Notes: a model not told the origin generated them from the sequence alone. DNA of 64,000 bases from Dactylorhiza incarnata (GCA_033032865.1 JAWHQI010000064.1:186001-250000); one strand, 5' to 3'; positions 21,455 to 33,429 are shown, numbered from the stretch's first letter. A program made the numbers and translations.

Positions 21455-21911
21455 TTAAAGTGCACAGTGTGCCTCTTTGTATTCTCTAGGGGGGGTGAAT
21501 ATAATATAAAATATTTTCTACCCTAATTATGCACACACAATAAAAATTTAATGTATTATGCACCCAGCAAAACCAAAGACAGAATAAAGTATAAACAGAT
21601 TGCTGAAAATAAACACAGAAAAACTAAAGTATGGACATCACAAAAAATCACACACAAAGACACATGAATTTTATAGAGACTCCCCACAATATGGGTACTC
21701 CTCTCATCTACCTCCCTGGTAGGATTGCACAACCTGTGCCTGAGTTTTTTGATAAGGAGACTCTTAGAACCAATGAGTCTTTTGATAAGGAGAATCTTAG
21801 AACCACTGAGTCCTTTGATAAGGAGACTCTTAAAACCACTGAATCCTTTAGAAGAGGGATTAATAAAACTCCTTACAGTTGGAGGAAAAAGTAAGATGAA
21901 AGGAAGAAGAC
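21455..21911 (-). mobile_element. 5' LTR of Copia B, truncated
   Basis: Starts TTAAAGTGCACAGTG (TGAAAGTGCAC in the complete LTR at 14894) after a degenerate primer site (CTCTATCATACCA, about 21440-21452). It follows the 14894-16054 LTR for about 457 bp. It stops at about 21911 and is joined directly to plus-strand gag sequence of another Copia copy. The open frame 21725-22390 spans this joint only by chance. Confidence 0.75.
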
Positions 21912-22798
21912 AAGGCCAGGAGAGCATCTCCATGTGCTATGAAAGGTTCTTTAGAATAATAAATGAACTAAGAACCTATGAGAGAGTGTTCACAAATTAT
22001 GAGCTGAATGATAAGTTCCTCAGATCTCTAACAAGAGATTGGGACACAAAAATTTGTGCCATAAGGGAGGTGGCTAAGTTGACTGAAACTCCTCCCCAAA
22101 CTCTCTATGGAAAGCTGCTCTCCTATGAAATGCAGCTAACTGCCAGGAAGGAAGAAGAGCAGAAGGCAAAGGGTGATACCAGGGAGAATTCCCTGGCCTT
22201 CAAGGCTGAAAGCACAAGAAGAGGGAGAGAGAAGGCTCACTCACCTCCCAGAAGATATGCTGAACCAGAAGATTCTGAGCCTAGCTCGTCAAGCTGCTCT
22301 TCTTCTGATGAAGAAATTGATGTTCTTACAAGGCACTTCAGAAAACTGTTGAGGAGGAAGCAATGGAAGAACAAGCCTTCCTCCTCATAACACAACAAGG
22401 AGGACAGCAAGGAGTCAAAGCATCACTCCAGAAGTGACAGGTATGAGTCTAACTCAAAATATAATTCTTCCAAAGTTGTTTGCTATTGCCGCAGCAAGCC
22501 TGGGCATGTCATTGCTGACTGCCCTGTGAAGAGAAGATAGAATGATGAGAAGAAGGCTCATCAATCAAGAAGCAAGAAAGGAGAGAAATCCTTTCTAGCT
22601 AAGAAGAAGAAGAAGAGCTGGAGTGAATCAGACTCTAGCTCATCAGAATCTGAAAAGGAAGAAGCCCTCATTGGGTTGGTTGCTATTGAAGAAACTGCTG
22701 TTGGCAGGATTGCAGTCAGGGCCCCTCTATCACATTCAGACAGTGATGTAGAGGAGGATGAGGTCATTCACAATGACCATGGGCTGATGGCTCTATGA
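21912..22798 (+). pseudogene. Copia C gag, 5'-truncated, two in-frame stops
   Basis: Plus-strand gag entering in the UBN2 region (Met-Cys-Tyr-Glu-Arg-Phe-Phe-Arg-Ile-Ile-Asn-Glu-Leu), with Leu-Tyr-Gly-Lys-Leu-Leu-Ser-Tyr-Glu, a Ser/Asp/Glu patch and a CCHC knuckle (Cys-Tyr-Cys-Arg-Ser-Lys-Pro-Gly-His-Val-Ile-Ala-Asp-Cys) at about 22480-22525. TAA at 22388 and TAG at 22538 interrupt the frame, which ends at TGA 22796-22798. The pol frame is open from 22788, so gag and pol overlap in different phases. The N-terminal part and the 5' LTR are missing; the left edge is the joint with Copia B. Confidence 0.82.
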
Positions 22799-24509
22799 AG
22801 ATGAGGACAACCACAATAATTCAGAACATGAGCAGGGTAGTTCAAGTACCAGCCTCAACCAAATTTGGTACTTGGACAGTGGGTGCTCAAGACACATGAC
22901 TGGCACCAAGGATTTACTGCAAGATTATAGAGCAGTGAAGAATGGACCCAAAGTCATCTTTGGGGGATCAGAAAAGGGAGTCACCAGAAGTTATGGTATG
23001 ATCACTAATGGCATAGTCTCCTTCACAAAAGTGGCTTATGTTGAAGGGTTGCAACATAACCTTGTCAGCATAAGCCAACTGTGTGATCTTGGCCATGTCA
23101 TTGAATTTCACAATGATAAGTGCCTCATCAAAAAGTCTAATGACTTGGAGACCATTCTTTCAGGCACTAGGAGTGGAAATGTTTACTGTTTAGATTTCTT
23201 CTGCAAATCTTTTTCCTCTCCTGTATGTCTTGTAGCAGATGAGAGTGAGTCTCTATGTGTTCAATGGCACAAGAGACTTGCCCACATCAACTACAAGACA
23301 ATGTATAAACTATTCTCTAAGAACTTGGTTAGAAATAGTCCTAATTTAAAATGTGTTAAAAATGGCCCATGTCATGCTTGCCAAATGGGCAAGCAAACAA
23401 GGGCCCTTTTTAAAAGTATTGGCTCCAAAGACACTAAGAGATGCCTTTATCTATTGCACATGGACTTGTTTGGTCCTATGTCAATTCAGAGCTTAGGAGG
23501 GAAGTTGTATACCTTAGTGATTGTTGATGATCACTCAAGATATACATGGGTATTTTTCCTTAGAAAGAAATCTGATACTCTAAATGTCTTCATAAGCCAT
23601 GTCAAGGCCATTCAAAATGATTTGCAATGTTCTGTGGTCAGAACTAGGTCTGACCATGGCACAGAGTTTCAATCTGAAGCCATGACAAGGTTCTGTCAAG
23701 AACTAGGTATCATTCAAGAATTTTCCTCCCTAAGGACCCCACAACAAAATGGGGTTGCTGAGAGGAGGAATAGATCATTGATAGAAACTGGGAGAACATT
23801 GCTTAGTAATTCTTCACTCCCAGAATATTTCTGGGATGAAGCAGTCAATACTGCCTGTTATGTTCTCAATAGAGCTTCCATCAATAAAGATCATGGAATT
23901 ACCCCCTATGAGATTCTGAATGGCAAACAACCAACAATTTCATACTTTAGGATCTTTGAATCTAATTGCTACATTCTAAACAATGGAAAAGCTCAGTTAA
24001 CCAAGTTTGCTGAAAAATGCAACATGAGGATTCTTGTTGGATATAGCTCACATAGTAGAGCCTATAGAGTACATAACAAGAAAACCCATGTTGTTGAAGA
24101 GTCCATGCATGTAGTGTTTGATGAGTCCAGCCTAATCTACAAGGGCTGGCCCAGTTCTTCTGTTTTGACAGGAAGTGAAGAAGCAATGGAAGAACTATCT
24201 ATACAAGAACCTTCCAGCAGCAGTAAAGCAAATCATGATGCAGAAGTTCAAGAAGAAGTAGAGGTGCAAGATGCTGAAGAAGCTGCTGAACCAGTGGAAG
24301 AAGTTCAGCAAGTAGAGCACAGACTACCTGCAGCTACAAGACATCTAAGGGATCATCCCTTGGAACATATTATTGGAAATGTCCAGCAAGGTGTGACAAC
24401 CAGAAGCAGAGCTCATAATGAGGACTTGTTCCTCAGTTTTCTGTCACAGGTAGAGCCTAAGAAGTTTGAAGAAGCCAATTTGGATCCATTCTGGATCCAG
24501 GCAATGTAG
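22788..24509 (+). pseudogene. Copia C pol, protease and integrase part
   Basis: Aspartic protease signature Trp-Tyr-Leu-Asp-Ser-Gly-Cys-Ser at about 22866-22889. Pre-integrase zinc region: Trp-His-Lys-Arg-Leu-Ala-His-Ile-Asn, then Cys-His-Ala-Cys (about 23260-23390). Integrase core with the D,D,E residues in Met-Asp-Leu-Phe-Gly-Pro, Arg-Ser-Asp-His-Gly-Thr-Glu-Phe and Asn-Gly-Val-Ala-Glu-Arg-Arg-Asn. The Gly-Asp order PR-IN-RT-RH is that of Copia. The frame ends at TAG 24507-24509 inside Gln-Ala-Met-stop-Glu-Glu; CAG is expected there, so a single C-to-T change explains the stop. Downstream reading continues in the same phase. Confidence 0.9.
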
Positions 24510-25118
24510 GAAGAACTTTTGCAATTCAAAAGATGCAAAGTATGGAAGTTGGTGCCAATACCACAAGGACACAACATTATTAGCACCAAATGGATCTTCA
24601 GAAATAAGATGTATGAGAATGGAACTATCATCAAGAATAAGGCAAGGCTTGTTGCAAAGGGATACAAGCAAGAGGAAGGAATTGACTTTGATCAAACCTT
24701 TGCCCCAGTTGCAAGGTTGGAGGCCATAAGGCTATTCCTTGCATATGCAGCCCACAAAGGCTTCAAAGTATACCAGATGGATGTCAAGTCAGCTTTTCTA
24801 AATGGAAATCTGAAAGAGGAAGTATATGTAGAGCAACCATCAGGTTTTGTCCATCATACTCTCACTTCTCATGTCTATTTTCTTAAGAAAGCCTTGTATG
24901 GTCTTAAGCAAGCCCCAAGGGCTTGGTATGAGACATTGTCTAGCTTTCTCATCAAGAACAAGTTCTTGAGGGGAAAGTTAGATATCACATTGTTTCTTAG
25001 GGAAACAAGGGGCAAGATTCTCCTAGTCCAAATATATGTTGATGACATAATATTTGGGTATACTGATGACAACCTCTGCAAGAGATTTTCCAATCTAATG
25101 CAGGGGAGTTTGAGATGA
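24510..25118 (+). pseudogene. Copia C pol, reverse transcriptase part
   Basis: Continues in phase after the TAG at 24507. Typical Copia RT blocks are visible: [30 protein letters not shown] and the catalytic Tyr-Val-Asp-Asp at about 25036-25047. At about 25106 one G of a GGGGAG run appears to be missing, which shifts the frame and gives TGA at 25116. The enzyme is therefore broken a second time. Confidence 0.9.
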
Positions 25119-25978
25119 GCAGTATGGGTGAACTTAAATATTTCCTTGGGCTCCAAGTGAAACAGTCTGAGGATGGAATCTTCATTTCCCAGACTAAGTA
25201 CACCAAGGAGCTCATCAAGAAATTTGGGATGGAGTCTGCTTCCATCATGAGGACACCCATGGGATCTAATATATCATTAGACAAGGATGAAAAGGGGAAG
25301 GCCTTTGATGAATCCATGTACAGGTGTATCATTGGATCCCTGTTATATCTGACTGCTAGTAGACCAGATATTATGTATGTTACATGTGTATGTGCTAGGT
25401 ACCAGGCATGTCCTAAGGAATCTCACTACACAGCTGCAAAGAGGATTCTGAGATACCTTAAATGCAGCCTACATCTTGGCCTTTGGTACCCTAAGAACAA
25501 TGACTTTGAACTAACTGGATTCTCAGATGCAGATTTTGCAGGCTGCAAAGAAGACAGGAAAAGCACAAGTGGCACCTGTCAGTTCCTTGGAAGAAAATTG
25601 ATATCATGGAGCAACAAAAAGCAGACAAGTGTGGCCATCTCCACTGCTGAGTCTGAATACATTGTTGCAGGTAGCTGTTGTGTACAACTATTATGGATTC
25701 AACACCAGCTAGAGGACTACAACCTCAAGGTAAGCCAATCTACTCTTTATTGTGACTCATCCAGTGCTATCTCCATTGCTAAGAATCCTGTCTCTCACAG
25801 CAGGACTAAGCATATTGAGATAAGGTATCATTTTATAAGAGAACATGTTAACTGTAAAGATATCAGCCTTGAATTTGTCCCCACTGACAGTCAAGTGGAT
25901 GACATCTTCACTAAGCCATTGGATGAGGCCAAGTTTAATGCTTTCAAGATAGAACTAGGAATGTTAAATGTAGAATAG
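25115..25978 (+). pseudogene. Copia C pol, RT end and RNase H
   Basis: 287 open codons starting [12 protein letters not shown], which belongs directly after the frameshift. RNase H motifs follow: Gly-Phe-Ser-Asp-Ala-Asp-Phe-Ala-Gly, Thr-Ala-Glu-Ser-Glu-Tyr, Cys-Asp-Ser-Ser-Ser-Ala-Ile and Lys-His-Ile-Glu-Ile-Arg-Tyr-His. The end, Asp-Asp-Ile-Phe-Thr-Lys-Pro-Leu, is the usual close of a SIRE-type pol. No third ORF follows in this copy. Confidence 0.9.
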
Positions 25979-26359
25979 TACTCACATTGAGGGGGAGCTA
26001 GAATGGGTAGTTCAAATTGAACAAGACCAGCTATTACAGAAAATAGCTCTCTAATTGAGGGGGAGCATATTCCCTGCTCAGGTTGAGGGGGAGATGGCAA
26101 ATGCTAAGAGTGTATAGGTTGTCCTATAAGTTGATCCTAAGGGATCTATAGATGTTGCCTCCCAATCCATAGAAGGATAAATAGTTGAAGAAACCAGAAA
26201 GGGGGAGATAGGGACAATGCTTAGGATAGGCCAATGCTAGATAGGGCAAATGCCTAGGGTGTTAGGGCCTATGCTATACAGGTCATTTTTGTGATATGTT
26301 TTTGTTGTTAATGTACCTTAGCATTGGGAATGTTCTGCCTTCTTCAAATAGGGGGAGAT
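25979..26359 (+). other. 3' leader of Copia C with repeated polypurine tracts
   Basis: TTGAGGGGGAG-type words occur at about 25987, 26056 and 26083, a further AAAGGGGGAGATAGG at about 26199, and the terminal AAATAGGGGGAGAT directly before the LTR at 26360. The last is the plus-strand primer. The others may be old or accessory primers. Confidence 0.75.
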
Positions 26360-26689
26360 TGTTGGGAATATTGCCCTCAATATTACCTTGATTTGAAGAT
26401 GCATCACTCTCAATGCTAAGGACGTATTGTATTTGATAAAGCTATACTTGTGTAGTATATACATGTACATGTGACTCAAAAGGAAGGGCCAAACATGCCC
26501 TTAGATGTGGAGAAATCATCTACAAGGAGATGAAGTTTTGTCTCAGCAGAACCGCTGAGACGAAGGGTCAAAACCGCAGAGACAAGCCCACTGTCTCAGC
26601 TGAACCGCTGAGACCAGAACAGGAGCCGCTGAGAAAGCTTATACGCAAGCTGAGCTGCAGATAGTCAAGAATCCGCTGAGACGAGATCG

Positions 26690-27230
26690 CTGTCTCAGTG
26701 GATCCGCTGAGACGGGAAAGGAGCAGCATGCAGATTGGAAAGAAGGGCGTGTTCGTCGAACGCAGAGTGGCGTTCGTCGAACGCAGGACTCAGTTCGTCG
26801 ACCGCTGAGACGAGACCAGAGAAGGAGCCCTGAGAAGGAACAAAGGGCGTGTTCGTCGAACGCAGAGAGCCGTTCGTCGAACGCAGAACACAGTTCGCCG
26901 ACCGCTGAGACAAACTAGAAGAAACAGCTGAGAGTTGGCATGTTTGTCAAACTTAGAAGACAGTTCGTCGAACGCAGACAGAAAGGAAGAATCAGCTGAG
27001 ACTTGTGCAGATCGTCGAACGCAGAGACAATGCAGATCGTCGAACGCAGAACACAGTTCGTCGAACGCAGAGACAAGGAAGTTCGTCGAACGCGGAGTTT
27101 GGCAAGATCGTCGAACGCAGAGTTTGGCAATTTCGTCGAACGCAGAGTTTGGCAAGATCGTCGACCGCAGAGTTTGACAAGTTCGTCGAACATAGTTCAG
27201 CGTGTTCGTCGAACGCAGATTGCTTGTTCT
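26690..27230. repeat. U3 array of GTTCGTCGAACGCAGA-type units
   Basis: More than a dozen copies of a 16-base core, near-palindromic around TTCGTCGAA and spaced about 20-40 bp apart. They are preceded (26530-26690) by CCGCTGAGACGAG-type units. The array lies upstream of the TATA box at 27327, where an enhancer would sit. Confidence 0.85.
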
Positions 27231-27326
27231 GCCCATGGCGCAGGTTGCAGAAAAACTGTGTGGGGTCCACCAGTTTCTCCTATACTTCTTAGAAGGACAG
27301 CTGAGAGCCGTTCAAGATTAGAGATG

Positions 27327-27334
27327 TATAAAAA
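27327..27334 (+). promoter_or_regulatory. TATA box of Copia C LTR
   Basis: TATAAAAA about 100 bp after the U3 repeat array; transcription would start near 27360. It is the only good TATA in this part of the LTR. Confidence 0.55.
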
Positions 27335-27639
27335 GAAGAGTTAGGGCACATTTGAACATACACTCCGTTGCGTGCAAAAAGAAATCAACCGTTTCATTGA
27401 CGGTTGTTGCTCTCGTCTTCTCTCCTGCTGCTTACTGATCAAGCAAGAAGAAGAAGAGAGAAAAAGTTAGCTCCTTTGCAAGAAGGAGCAGGGAGATCTT
27501 CCAACCTTCATCTGAAGAAGAAGATCAAGTAGTGGCTGACATCAACATCACCAGCTACAGGAAGCACAAGCTGTGTAAGAACTACAGGGGACTTGTTGTC
27601 ATCTGTAGTAAGTATAATACTCACTTTTCTGTAGGGCAT

Positions 27640-28010
27640 TTTGCTTGAGTTGTAATACCTTTTGGTCTGAGATTGTAGGAACCTGAGGGTTCTGAGTTGT
27701 AGGGCTGAAGGCCTGAGTGTAGGATCTGTTGATCTGAGTTTTAGGGCTTCATAGCCTGAGCTGTATGAGGAGGAATTCTCTGAGTTGTAGGACCTGGAAG
27801 GGGTCTGAGCTGTAGGATCAGGTGCTGATCTGAGGTAGGGCTATTTAGCCTGAGGTAGGGTTGTTTAGCCTGAGTTGTAGGACCTGCTGAGGTCTGAGCT
27901 GTAGGATCAGGAGCTGATCTGAGTTGTAGGGCTGCTGAGCCTGAGGTAGGGTTTTGGGAAAACCTGAGAGATCCTGAGGGATCTGTGTTGTAAGCTCTTT
28001 GAGCTGAGTT
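27640..28010. repeat. minisatellite of CCTGAGTTGTAGGG-type units in the LTR
   Basis: Degenerate 14-30 bp repeats alternating TGAGTTGTAGG, TGAGGTAGGG and GATCTGAG words, after the presumed transcription start and so in R or U5. Confidence 0.7.
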
Positions 28011-28245
28011 TGGAGGAGTTAGCCTTGTCTAACACATTGTTAGAAAGGTGAAGGGGGAAAGAGGACTACTCAAGACACCCTGTCTTGAGGAACCTCTATA
28101 CATGCTTGTGTGCTTTCTGTGTGTTTGATCATTTGCTTGCTCTAAATTAAAAATCAGACATACTAATTAAAGGAAAATTAAAAGAAACCTATTCACCCCC
28201 CCCCCCCCTCTAAGTGATTTAGACTACAAACCTAATATTCTTTCA

Positions 28246-29231
28246 CTATCCCCAGATATGGCCTCAAGCCGCTCTAGCCTTTCTATCCCCAGAAAGGCCT
28301 CGAACACCACCTAGATCTACTCCTTAGACTTAGTCTCCAACACGAGGCAAATTTCTGCCCTAAGTCCTACCCAGACCTAGTCACCAACACGAGGTGAATT
28401 CACTAAACCAATCATAATAAAAGAGTTACAAAAATAAAACACAAGTAAAACTCCCTATGAAGAATTCTGGAGATGGTGAAGACTCGCTGAATATCGTCGA
28501 AGTCGAAGCATGCATTCTTCGCGTTGGGTGAGCGTTGATCTGATCCTCCTTTGAATTCTTCTCTTAAATTTTTGTGGGAGATGGTGGTCTGGAAAATACG
28601 GCCCTCACAGAGTTTCTGAAGTGCTGGAATAGGGTTCTCTCAAATCCGTGGTTGAAGAGAACGAATGCCACCTATTTATAGGGCTGGAAGCTAACACCGA
28701 CATTAAGGCTAATGCCAGGCATTGACCCAATATAGGAAGAACTTGATGGCTCAGATCTTCAAAAATAGGAAAGAAATACTGCATCTTTGGAAACATTCAT
28801 TTTAGACAACCTTAACATTGGCGTTGAGACTAATGTTGGCGTTAAGTCAAATCATTCCTAAAATGCTCCTGCAATCACAACAACTTCCTTCCATGCCATA
28901 TTGTCGAGTGTCAACACCGGCGTTAATTCATAACGCCTTGCATTAGACCACTTTCATCATTTCAGCTTGTGGGCAAGTCCAGACCATATCGTCCAGTGTT
29001 AATATCGTCGAGTGTCAATATCGTCGAGCGTCAACATCGTCGTTAAGATCTAGCGCCTGGCGTTAGACCACTTTTATCATTTTAGCTTGTGGGCAAGTCC
29101 ATACCAACAATGTAGCATCTTAGTGTCAATATAGTTCAAACCTGCATGCTAAAAACACGATGGCAACAAGATCAAATACAAGTAGGATTTGTTATTCTCA
29201 AATCAAAGGTATGCGGAAAAATGTTCCAACA
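28246..29231 (-). mobile_element. 3' LTR of element D, truncated by Copia C
   Basis: Parallels 38477-39445 (the 5' LTR of D) from ATATGGCCTCAAGCCGCTC to the end GTTCCAACA. It is followed by ATCTCCCTCTTTT, the reversed polypurine tract. The first 310 bases of the LTR are not present here or elsewhere in the window. TATAAATA is on the minus strand at about 28672-28680. Confidence 0.8.
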
Positions 29232-31869
29232 ATCTCCCTCTTTTGATAATAACAAATCCAATAGTGATAAATCAGAATCATAAATAAGAGATGTGTTTTT
29301 AGAAAGATATATGACACTAAGCAACATATAGATAAAAGTTATAATTTTAGTTTATTAAATTGTTGTCCCTACTTAAGTGCTCCCCCTTAGTGTATGCTCC
29401 CATAAACTAGATTCATGCACCCCTTAAGCTAGTGAATCCAACTCCGTTAATCATTAAGATTTATCATTTTATTCTTCCCCTTTTGTTATTAGCAAAAGTG
29501 GGTGGAGCAAAAACAAAAACTTGAGTAAAGAAGACAAAAGTTGGGACAAACTAAGAGAGGATAAGAGTTTTATTTTTAAGCATAAAGTAGGTCATGATCG
29601 AGCTAAAGAGAGGTAGCAAAACGGAAAAAGAATATGATAAGCGTGAGTAATAATATCCCATGTACTAAGCAAATCTTTCTTCCACTTGTTAAAAAATAAT
29701 GAACAAAAGATTTTGAAAAATACATGTGAAGAAGAGACCAAAAAAATAAGCATGATAACGTATGATAAAAGTACATGACCAAATAATGCAGAAAAGTTAA
29801 AACAAAAGTTACTAAGATTAATATATTTGTAAAGAGTATTTTTGATTTAATTCTTCCAACAATATGTCTAGACTTTTCACATTTGAGCATTGACTTTGAA
29901 AATTTTCCACAACTAATAGGCAAACATGATTTGACATATTCAAGAAGATAAGATCTACAATGTAACTAATTCGAATTTCAAGTAAAGAAAACATTATAGA
30001 AATCATGCATTGCAATCTAGTGCTTTTACTTAAGTTTTTAGAGAATTATGTAAATCTGCATTAGGATCCAATTCTCATGAGTAGAAGCTTTATAAAAATC
30101 AATGATGTGTGCATAAGTGTTTTGATAAGAGTAAATTAGTGGTTGTCATGGTATTCCCCTTCATCTTTAGATCCATCATGTAGTTCTTCACAATGATTCA
30201 AGTAATTATCTACAAATGAAAAAATAAGCAATATTCCAAGACTCTTCTAAGTTACAGGATTTGAAAAAATACAAGCTACTACTCTATAACTAAACAAAAC
30301 CAAATTGTTTTCTTTCATGCTTACTTTATTACAGGGCCTATGCAAATGTATTGAGTCTCTTCGTCTTCTTAATTAATGTGTTGCATGACAGTACTAAGGA
30401 TTTTCAACCTCCTCCTATTACTCGGCCCATTCCTTATAATAGTGTCAACAACCTTATGAAGAGATGCCCAATGAAGGTCTTAAATAAGTGGATGTGCACC
30501 ACAAACATTTCTGTACCATGACAAAGCTCATTTTATTACTACAGAACTATGACGATTAGATGTCAGGGTTATTAATAGTCTTATTTCTTATAATGACAAA
30601 TACTAATGTTAAAAATATGGAAAATATTTAGTGCAGAAAGATGCAGCGCATGGCTGATTTCAGCAATGTTGAAGTTACCGTGGATCAATATTATAGATTT
30701 GATGTCAAGCTTATTATCTTAGTCATATTTTTTTTATAATATGTACTATTAAATGAGTTGTTATTCATTTGAACACAAGGATTTTGATTACTAATAATTT
30801 CTTTCTTCTCTTATTAAATGATTTGCTATTCATTTGAACACAAGGATTTTGATTTTAATTATCTTCTCCGTTTACTCCCCTGCAAACTCCAGCCATGCTT
30901 CTCCTTCCCCCACACTTAGGATCGAGAACCCAAACCCCTTCGGAAATCTTCTACCCGCCTGAGATCCCAATTTCCTCCCCTGCTACTGATTCTGGATTAC
31001 TCTATCGACTGGCTCCTCTCATTGATGTGCCATCTCCATAGTGATGATTGATCTTGGCTTTCGTTAGGTTATAACTACTTCAACTCAGGTAAAACTTCAT
31101 TATTATTTTTTATTTCGATTTCAATCAGAATTGATGATGACAATTTTGTGAACTTTCAGATCAATTTGAGTGAGTTACAGTCTTGGTGCTTATATTTTCT
31201 AATCTCATTCAATCCAATGAGGACTTGGTGCTTATATATTTTTCCAACAACAATCAAAAGAAGATGACACCAAATTGCAAGTTTTTTGTGGAGAAGACCA
31301 GTGGATGCATGTTTAACAAGTGCAGTAACTTCATCACTCCAGTTTTGACTCGAAATCAACGACTTCTTGGTAGATTTTGGGATTTTATAATGATGTTTTG
31401 AAGGGCACTTTTGCTAAAAAGGAAGAAATACAATTTTTTCCTTCTCCAAGGCAATTTTACCTGTAACAAAAATGTCATTTGGTAAAAATTTATATATATT
31501 AATAATCTCTTCCAGTCATCAACTAGAATATAATTTTGTGAAATTTCTAAACAAATAACTATATTGTCATTAGTTACAATGACAGTCTTTTGGAGGGCAT
31601 AAATGCGGCACAACATCAAAAATAATGCAAGGTTTGCCCTCTCAATTAATTAAAGTTTAGTTTAGTTCACGATCAAAGGAAAAAAAGAGATTTTCTTCTA
31701 ATATGAAGAAGCTATTGGGTCAGGATCTTTGAGTTCTAATTCTCCAACAATATTGGCATTGAGAAGGGGCACTCTTTATGGATGGGTCTACATGAATTCT
31801 TACCAATCTCGGCTTTGTCATTCTTGTAATAAATATGATATGTTATTAATATGATTCATTTATGACATT
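29232..31869 (-). other. interior of element D, non-coding
   Basis: Begins with the reversed polypurine tract. CTCCCCCTTAG and CCCCTTTTG words at 29390-29480 match the 3' leader style of SIRE elements. No pol motif is found. At 30888-31160 a pyrimidine-rich stretch is followed by CAG/GTAAAAC and, further on, TTTCAG/ATC, which looks like a plant 5' UTR with an intron and could be a captured gene end. Otherwise no feature is seen. Confidence 0.5.
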
Positions 31870-31874
31870 CTTGT

Positions 31875-32991
31875 TGTACAACCCCGATATTCGCCGGATA
31901 AAGAAATCAAGCGAGACGGGAGTGGCGAGATCCAGACCTCGCTGAGATTAACCCCCAGCCGACGAGACCTCAGCAGACCACCAAAATGGGCTAGCGCGGT
32001 CCTCGCAAGGCCACCCTCCAAAGGGGATGCCGCTGGCGGTATTCGCGAGAGGGCTCGCGAGAGCTCCTTCAGCGGGGTTCTCGCAACGCTACCCCCTAGA
32101 GGAGGGGTCACGGACAGGATCCGCGAGAAGGCAGGCGAGAGCTCCGATCGTAATGTTCTCGCAATCCCTTATCCATGAATCAGTAGGGTCAATTTACCAT
32201 TTTACCCTCGGTGGTCTGCCCTTAGCCTCCTCAAACAGCGGAGCTTGGTTGTTAGCAGACCCACCTGGGGTACAGTTAGCCATTTTGGGGTGCGGATAGC
32301 CATTTTGGGGCTTGGCCGGGCCGCAATTGGCGAGCCCAACCAGTTGAGGAAGGAGTTCGCTAGGCGAGCCCGCCTAGAGTGAGAGCGGATAGTCATCCTG
32401 GGACTCGCCGAGGTAGTGCAGGCGAGCGAGCCATGTAATGTGTCGATAATACCTCTGGGATTCGCTGACCCAGAGGCTCGCGAGCTCCACTCGCGAAGGA
32501 GGTCGCGAAGCGGGCTGGCCCGCCCCGTAAAAGTCCAGGAAGGGATTTTTACCAAGAGGCCCCCGGTGGTCTGCGTTTAGCCTCTCCGAACAGCGGAGCT
32601 TGGCTGTTAGCAGACCAATCCGGTGTGCGGATAGTGAGAATGGACAGCGGGATTTGGTTATTGACAGGCCACAAAACTAAAATCTATAAATAGACCTCAA
32701 AGGGCACCTTGGAAGAGGGCGGTTCATTATTTTTGAGCTCTTCTCTTCCTAGGTCGCTTTGGTTTGAGCTCTCTAGCTCTCCAAGGTGCCCGAGTCTTAG
32801 CTTTGGCTTGGGAGGGGAAGCGCTCAACGATCTTCCGGGTTAGTGGAGGGACCTCCTCGCTGAGACTAGGGTCTTCGTTCTTGGCTCGAGTCATCAACCT
32901 TACCTCTCCCGAGGGACCGGTAAGGGCTAGCTGCCCCTCATTTCGGTGAGGGCCCCGAGCTCCACTCGAGACCGAGAAATCGGTTTCAACA
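31875..32991 (+). mobile_element. solo LTR, family F, inserted in element D
   Basis: Starts TGTACAACCCC and ends GTTTCAACA, with a perfect 5-bp target duplication CTTGT at 31870-31874 and 32992-32996; 1117 bp. Internal direct repeat: GGTGGTCTGC...TTAGCAGACC at 32209 and again at 32564. TATAAATAGACC is at 32685, and CTTCCGGGT plus GGGACCTCC lie downstream, as in the LTR at 3488. No internal domain remains. Confidence 0.88.
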
Positions 32992-33429
32992 CTTGTAATC
33001 ACTTAGAGGAAGTAACATAAAGCTAACATATTCTTACGTTATTATTTTTTGTTGACATTTTCATATTATATTTATGCATCGAGAATGAATCAGATGCAAA
33101 AGTGAGCAAGTATGACCAGTGATTGATCTGCTCCTAATGAAAATGACATCAAGTTGATTTGCTTACAAAGTTAGAATTCCTAAATATCTTGTTGTAAAAT
33201 TTTAAGCATTTTAATTGTTGAGAGATGTTCTAATTTTGTAATATCTCTAGTTTCAATATTTTTCATGAACAATGTGTATTAGAGTTTAAAGTTTTATTGG
33301 ATTGTATTAAGGGGTTTGGGTCATCTCCCACCCTTAGTTGTGTATTAATAAAAATAAAAGAACATGTTTATATTAATGATCTTTTTTAGCAATTGGTTAT
33401 TATATTGTAATGAAATAATGATTATTACA

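Larger units (their letters stand above)
26360..28245 (+). mobile_element. 3' LTR of Copia C
   Basis: Starts TGTTGGGAATATTG after the polypurine tract and ends ATTCTTTCA, 1886 bp. The 5 bases that follow, CTATC (28246-28250), match the sequence at 38477-38481 of the LTR into which it inserted, so they are the likely right target duplication; the left one is lost with the 5' half. U3 holds a long array of GTTCGTCGAACGCAGA. TATAAAAA is at 27327. A second minisatellite is at 27640-28010 and a C run at 28194-28208. Confidence 0.85.

Noticed and set aside
21725..22390. A 221-codon gene starting in the LTR
   Set aside because: Chance in-frame fusion of truncated LTR B with gag C at 21911; only the gag part is meaningful.
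26690..27230. CRISPR-like array of 16-base repeats
   Set aside because: Spacing is irregular and the array lies in U3 of an LTR with a defined TATA box and polypurine tract.
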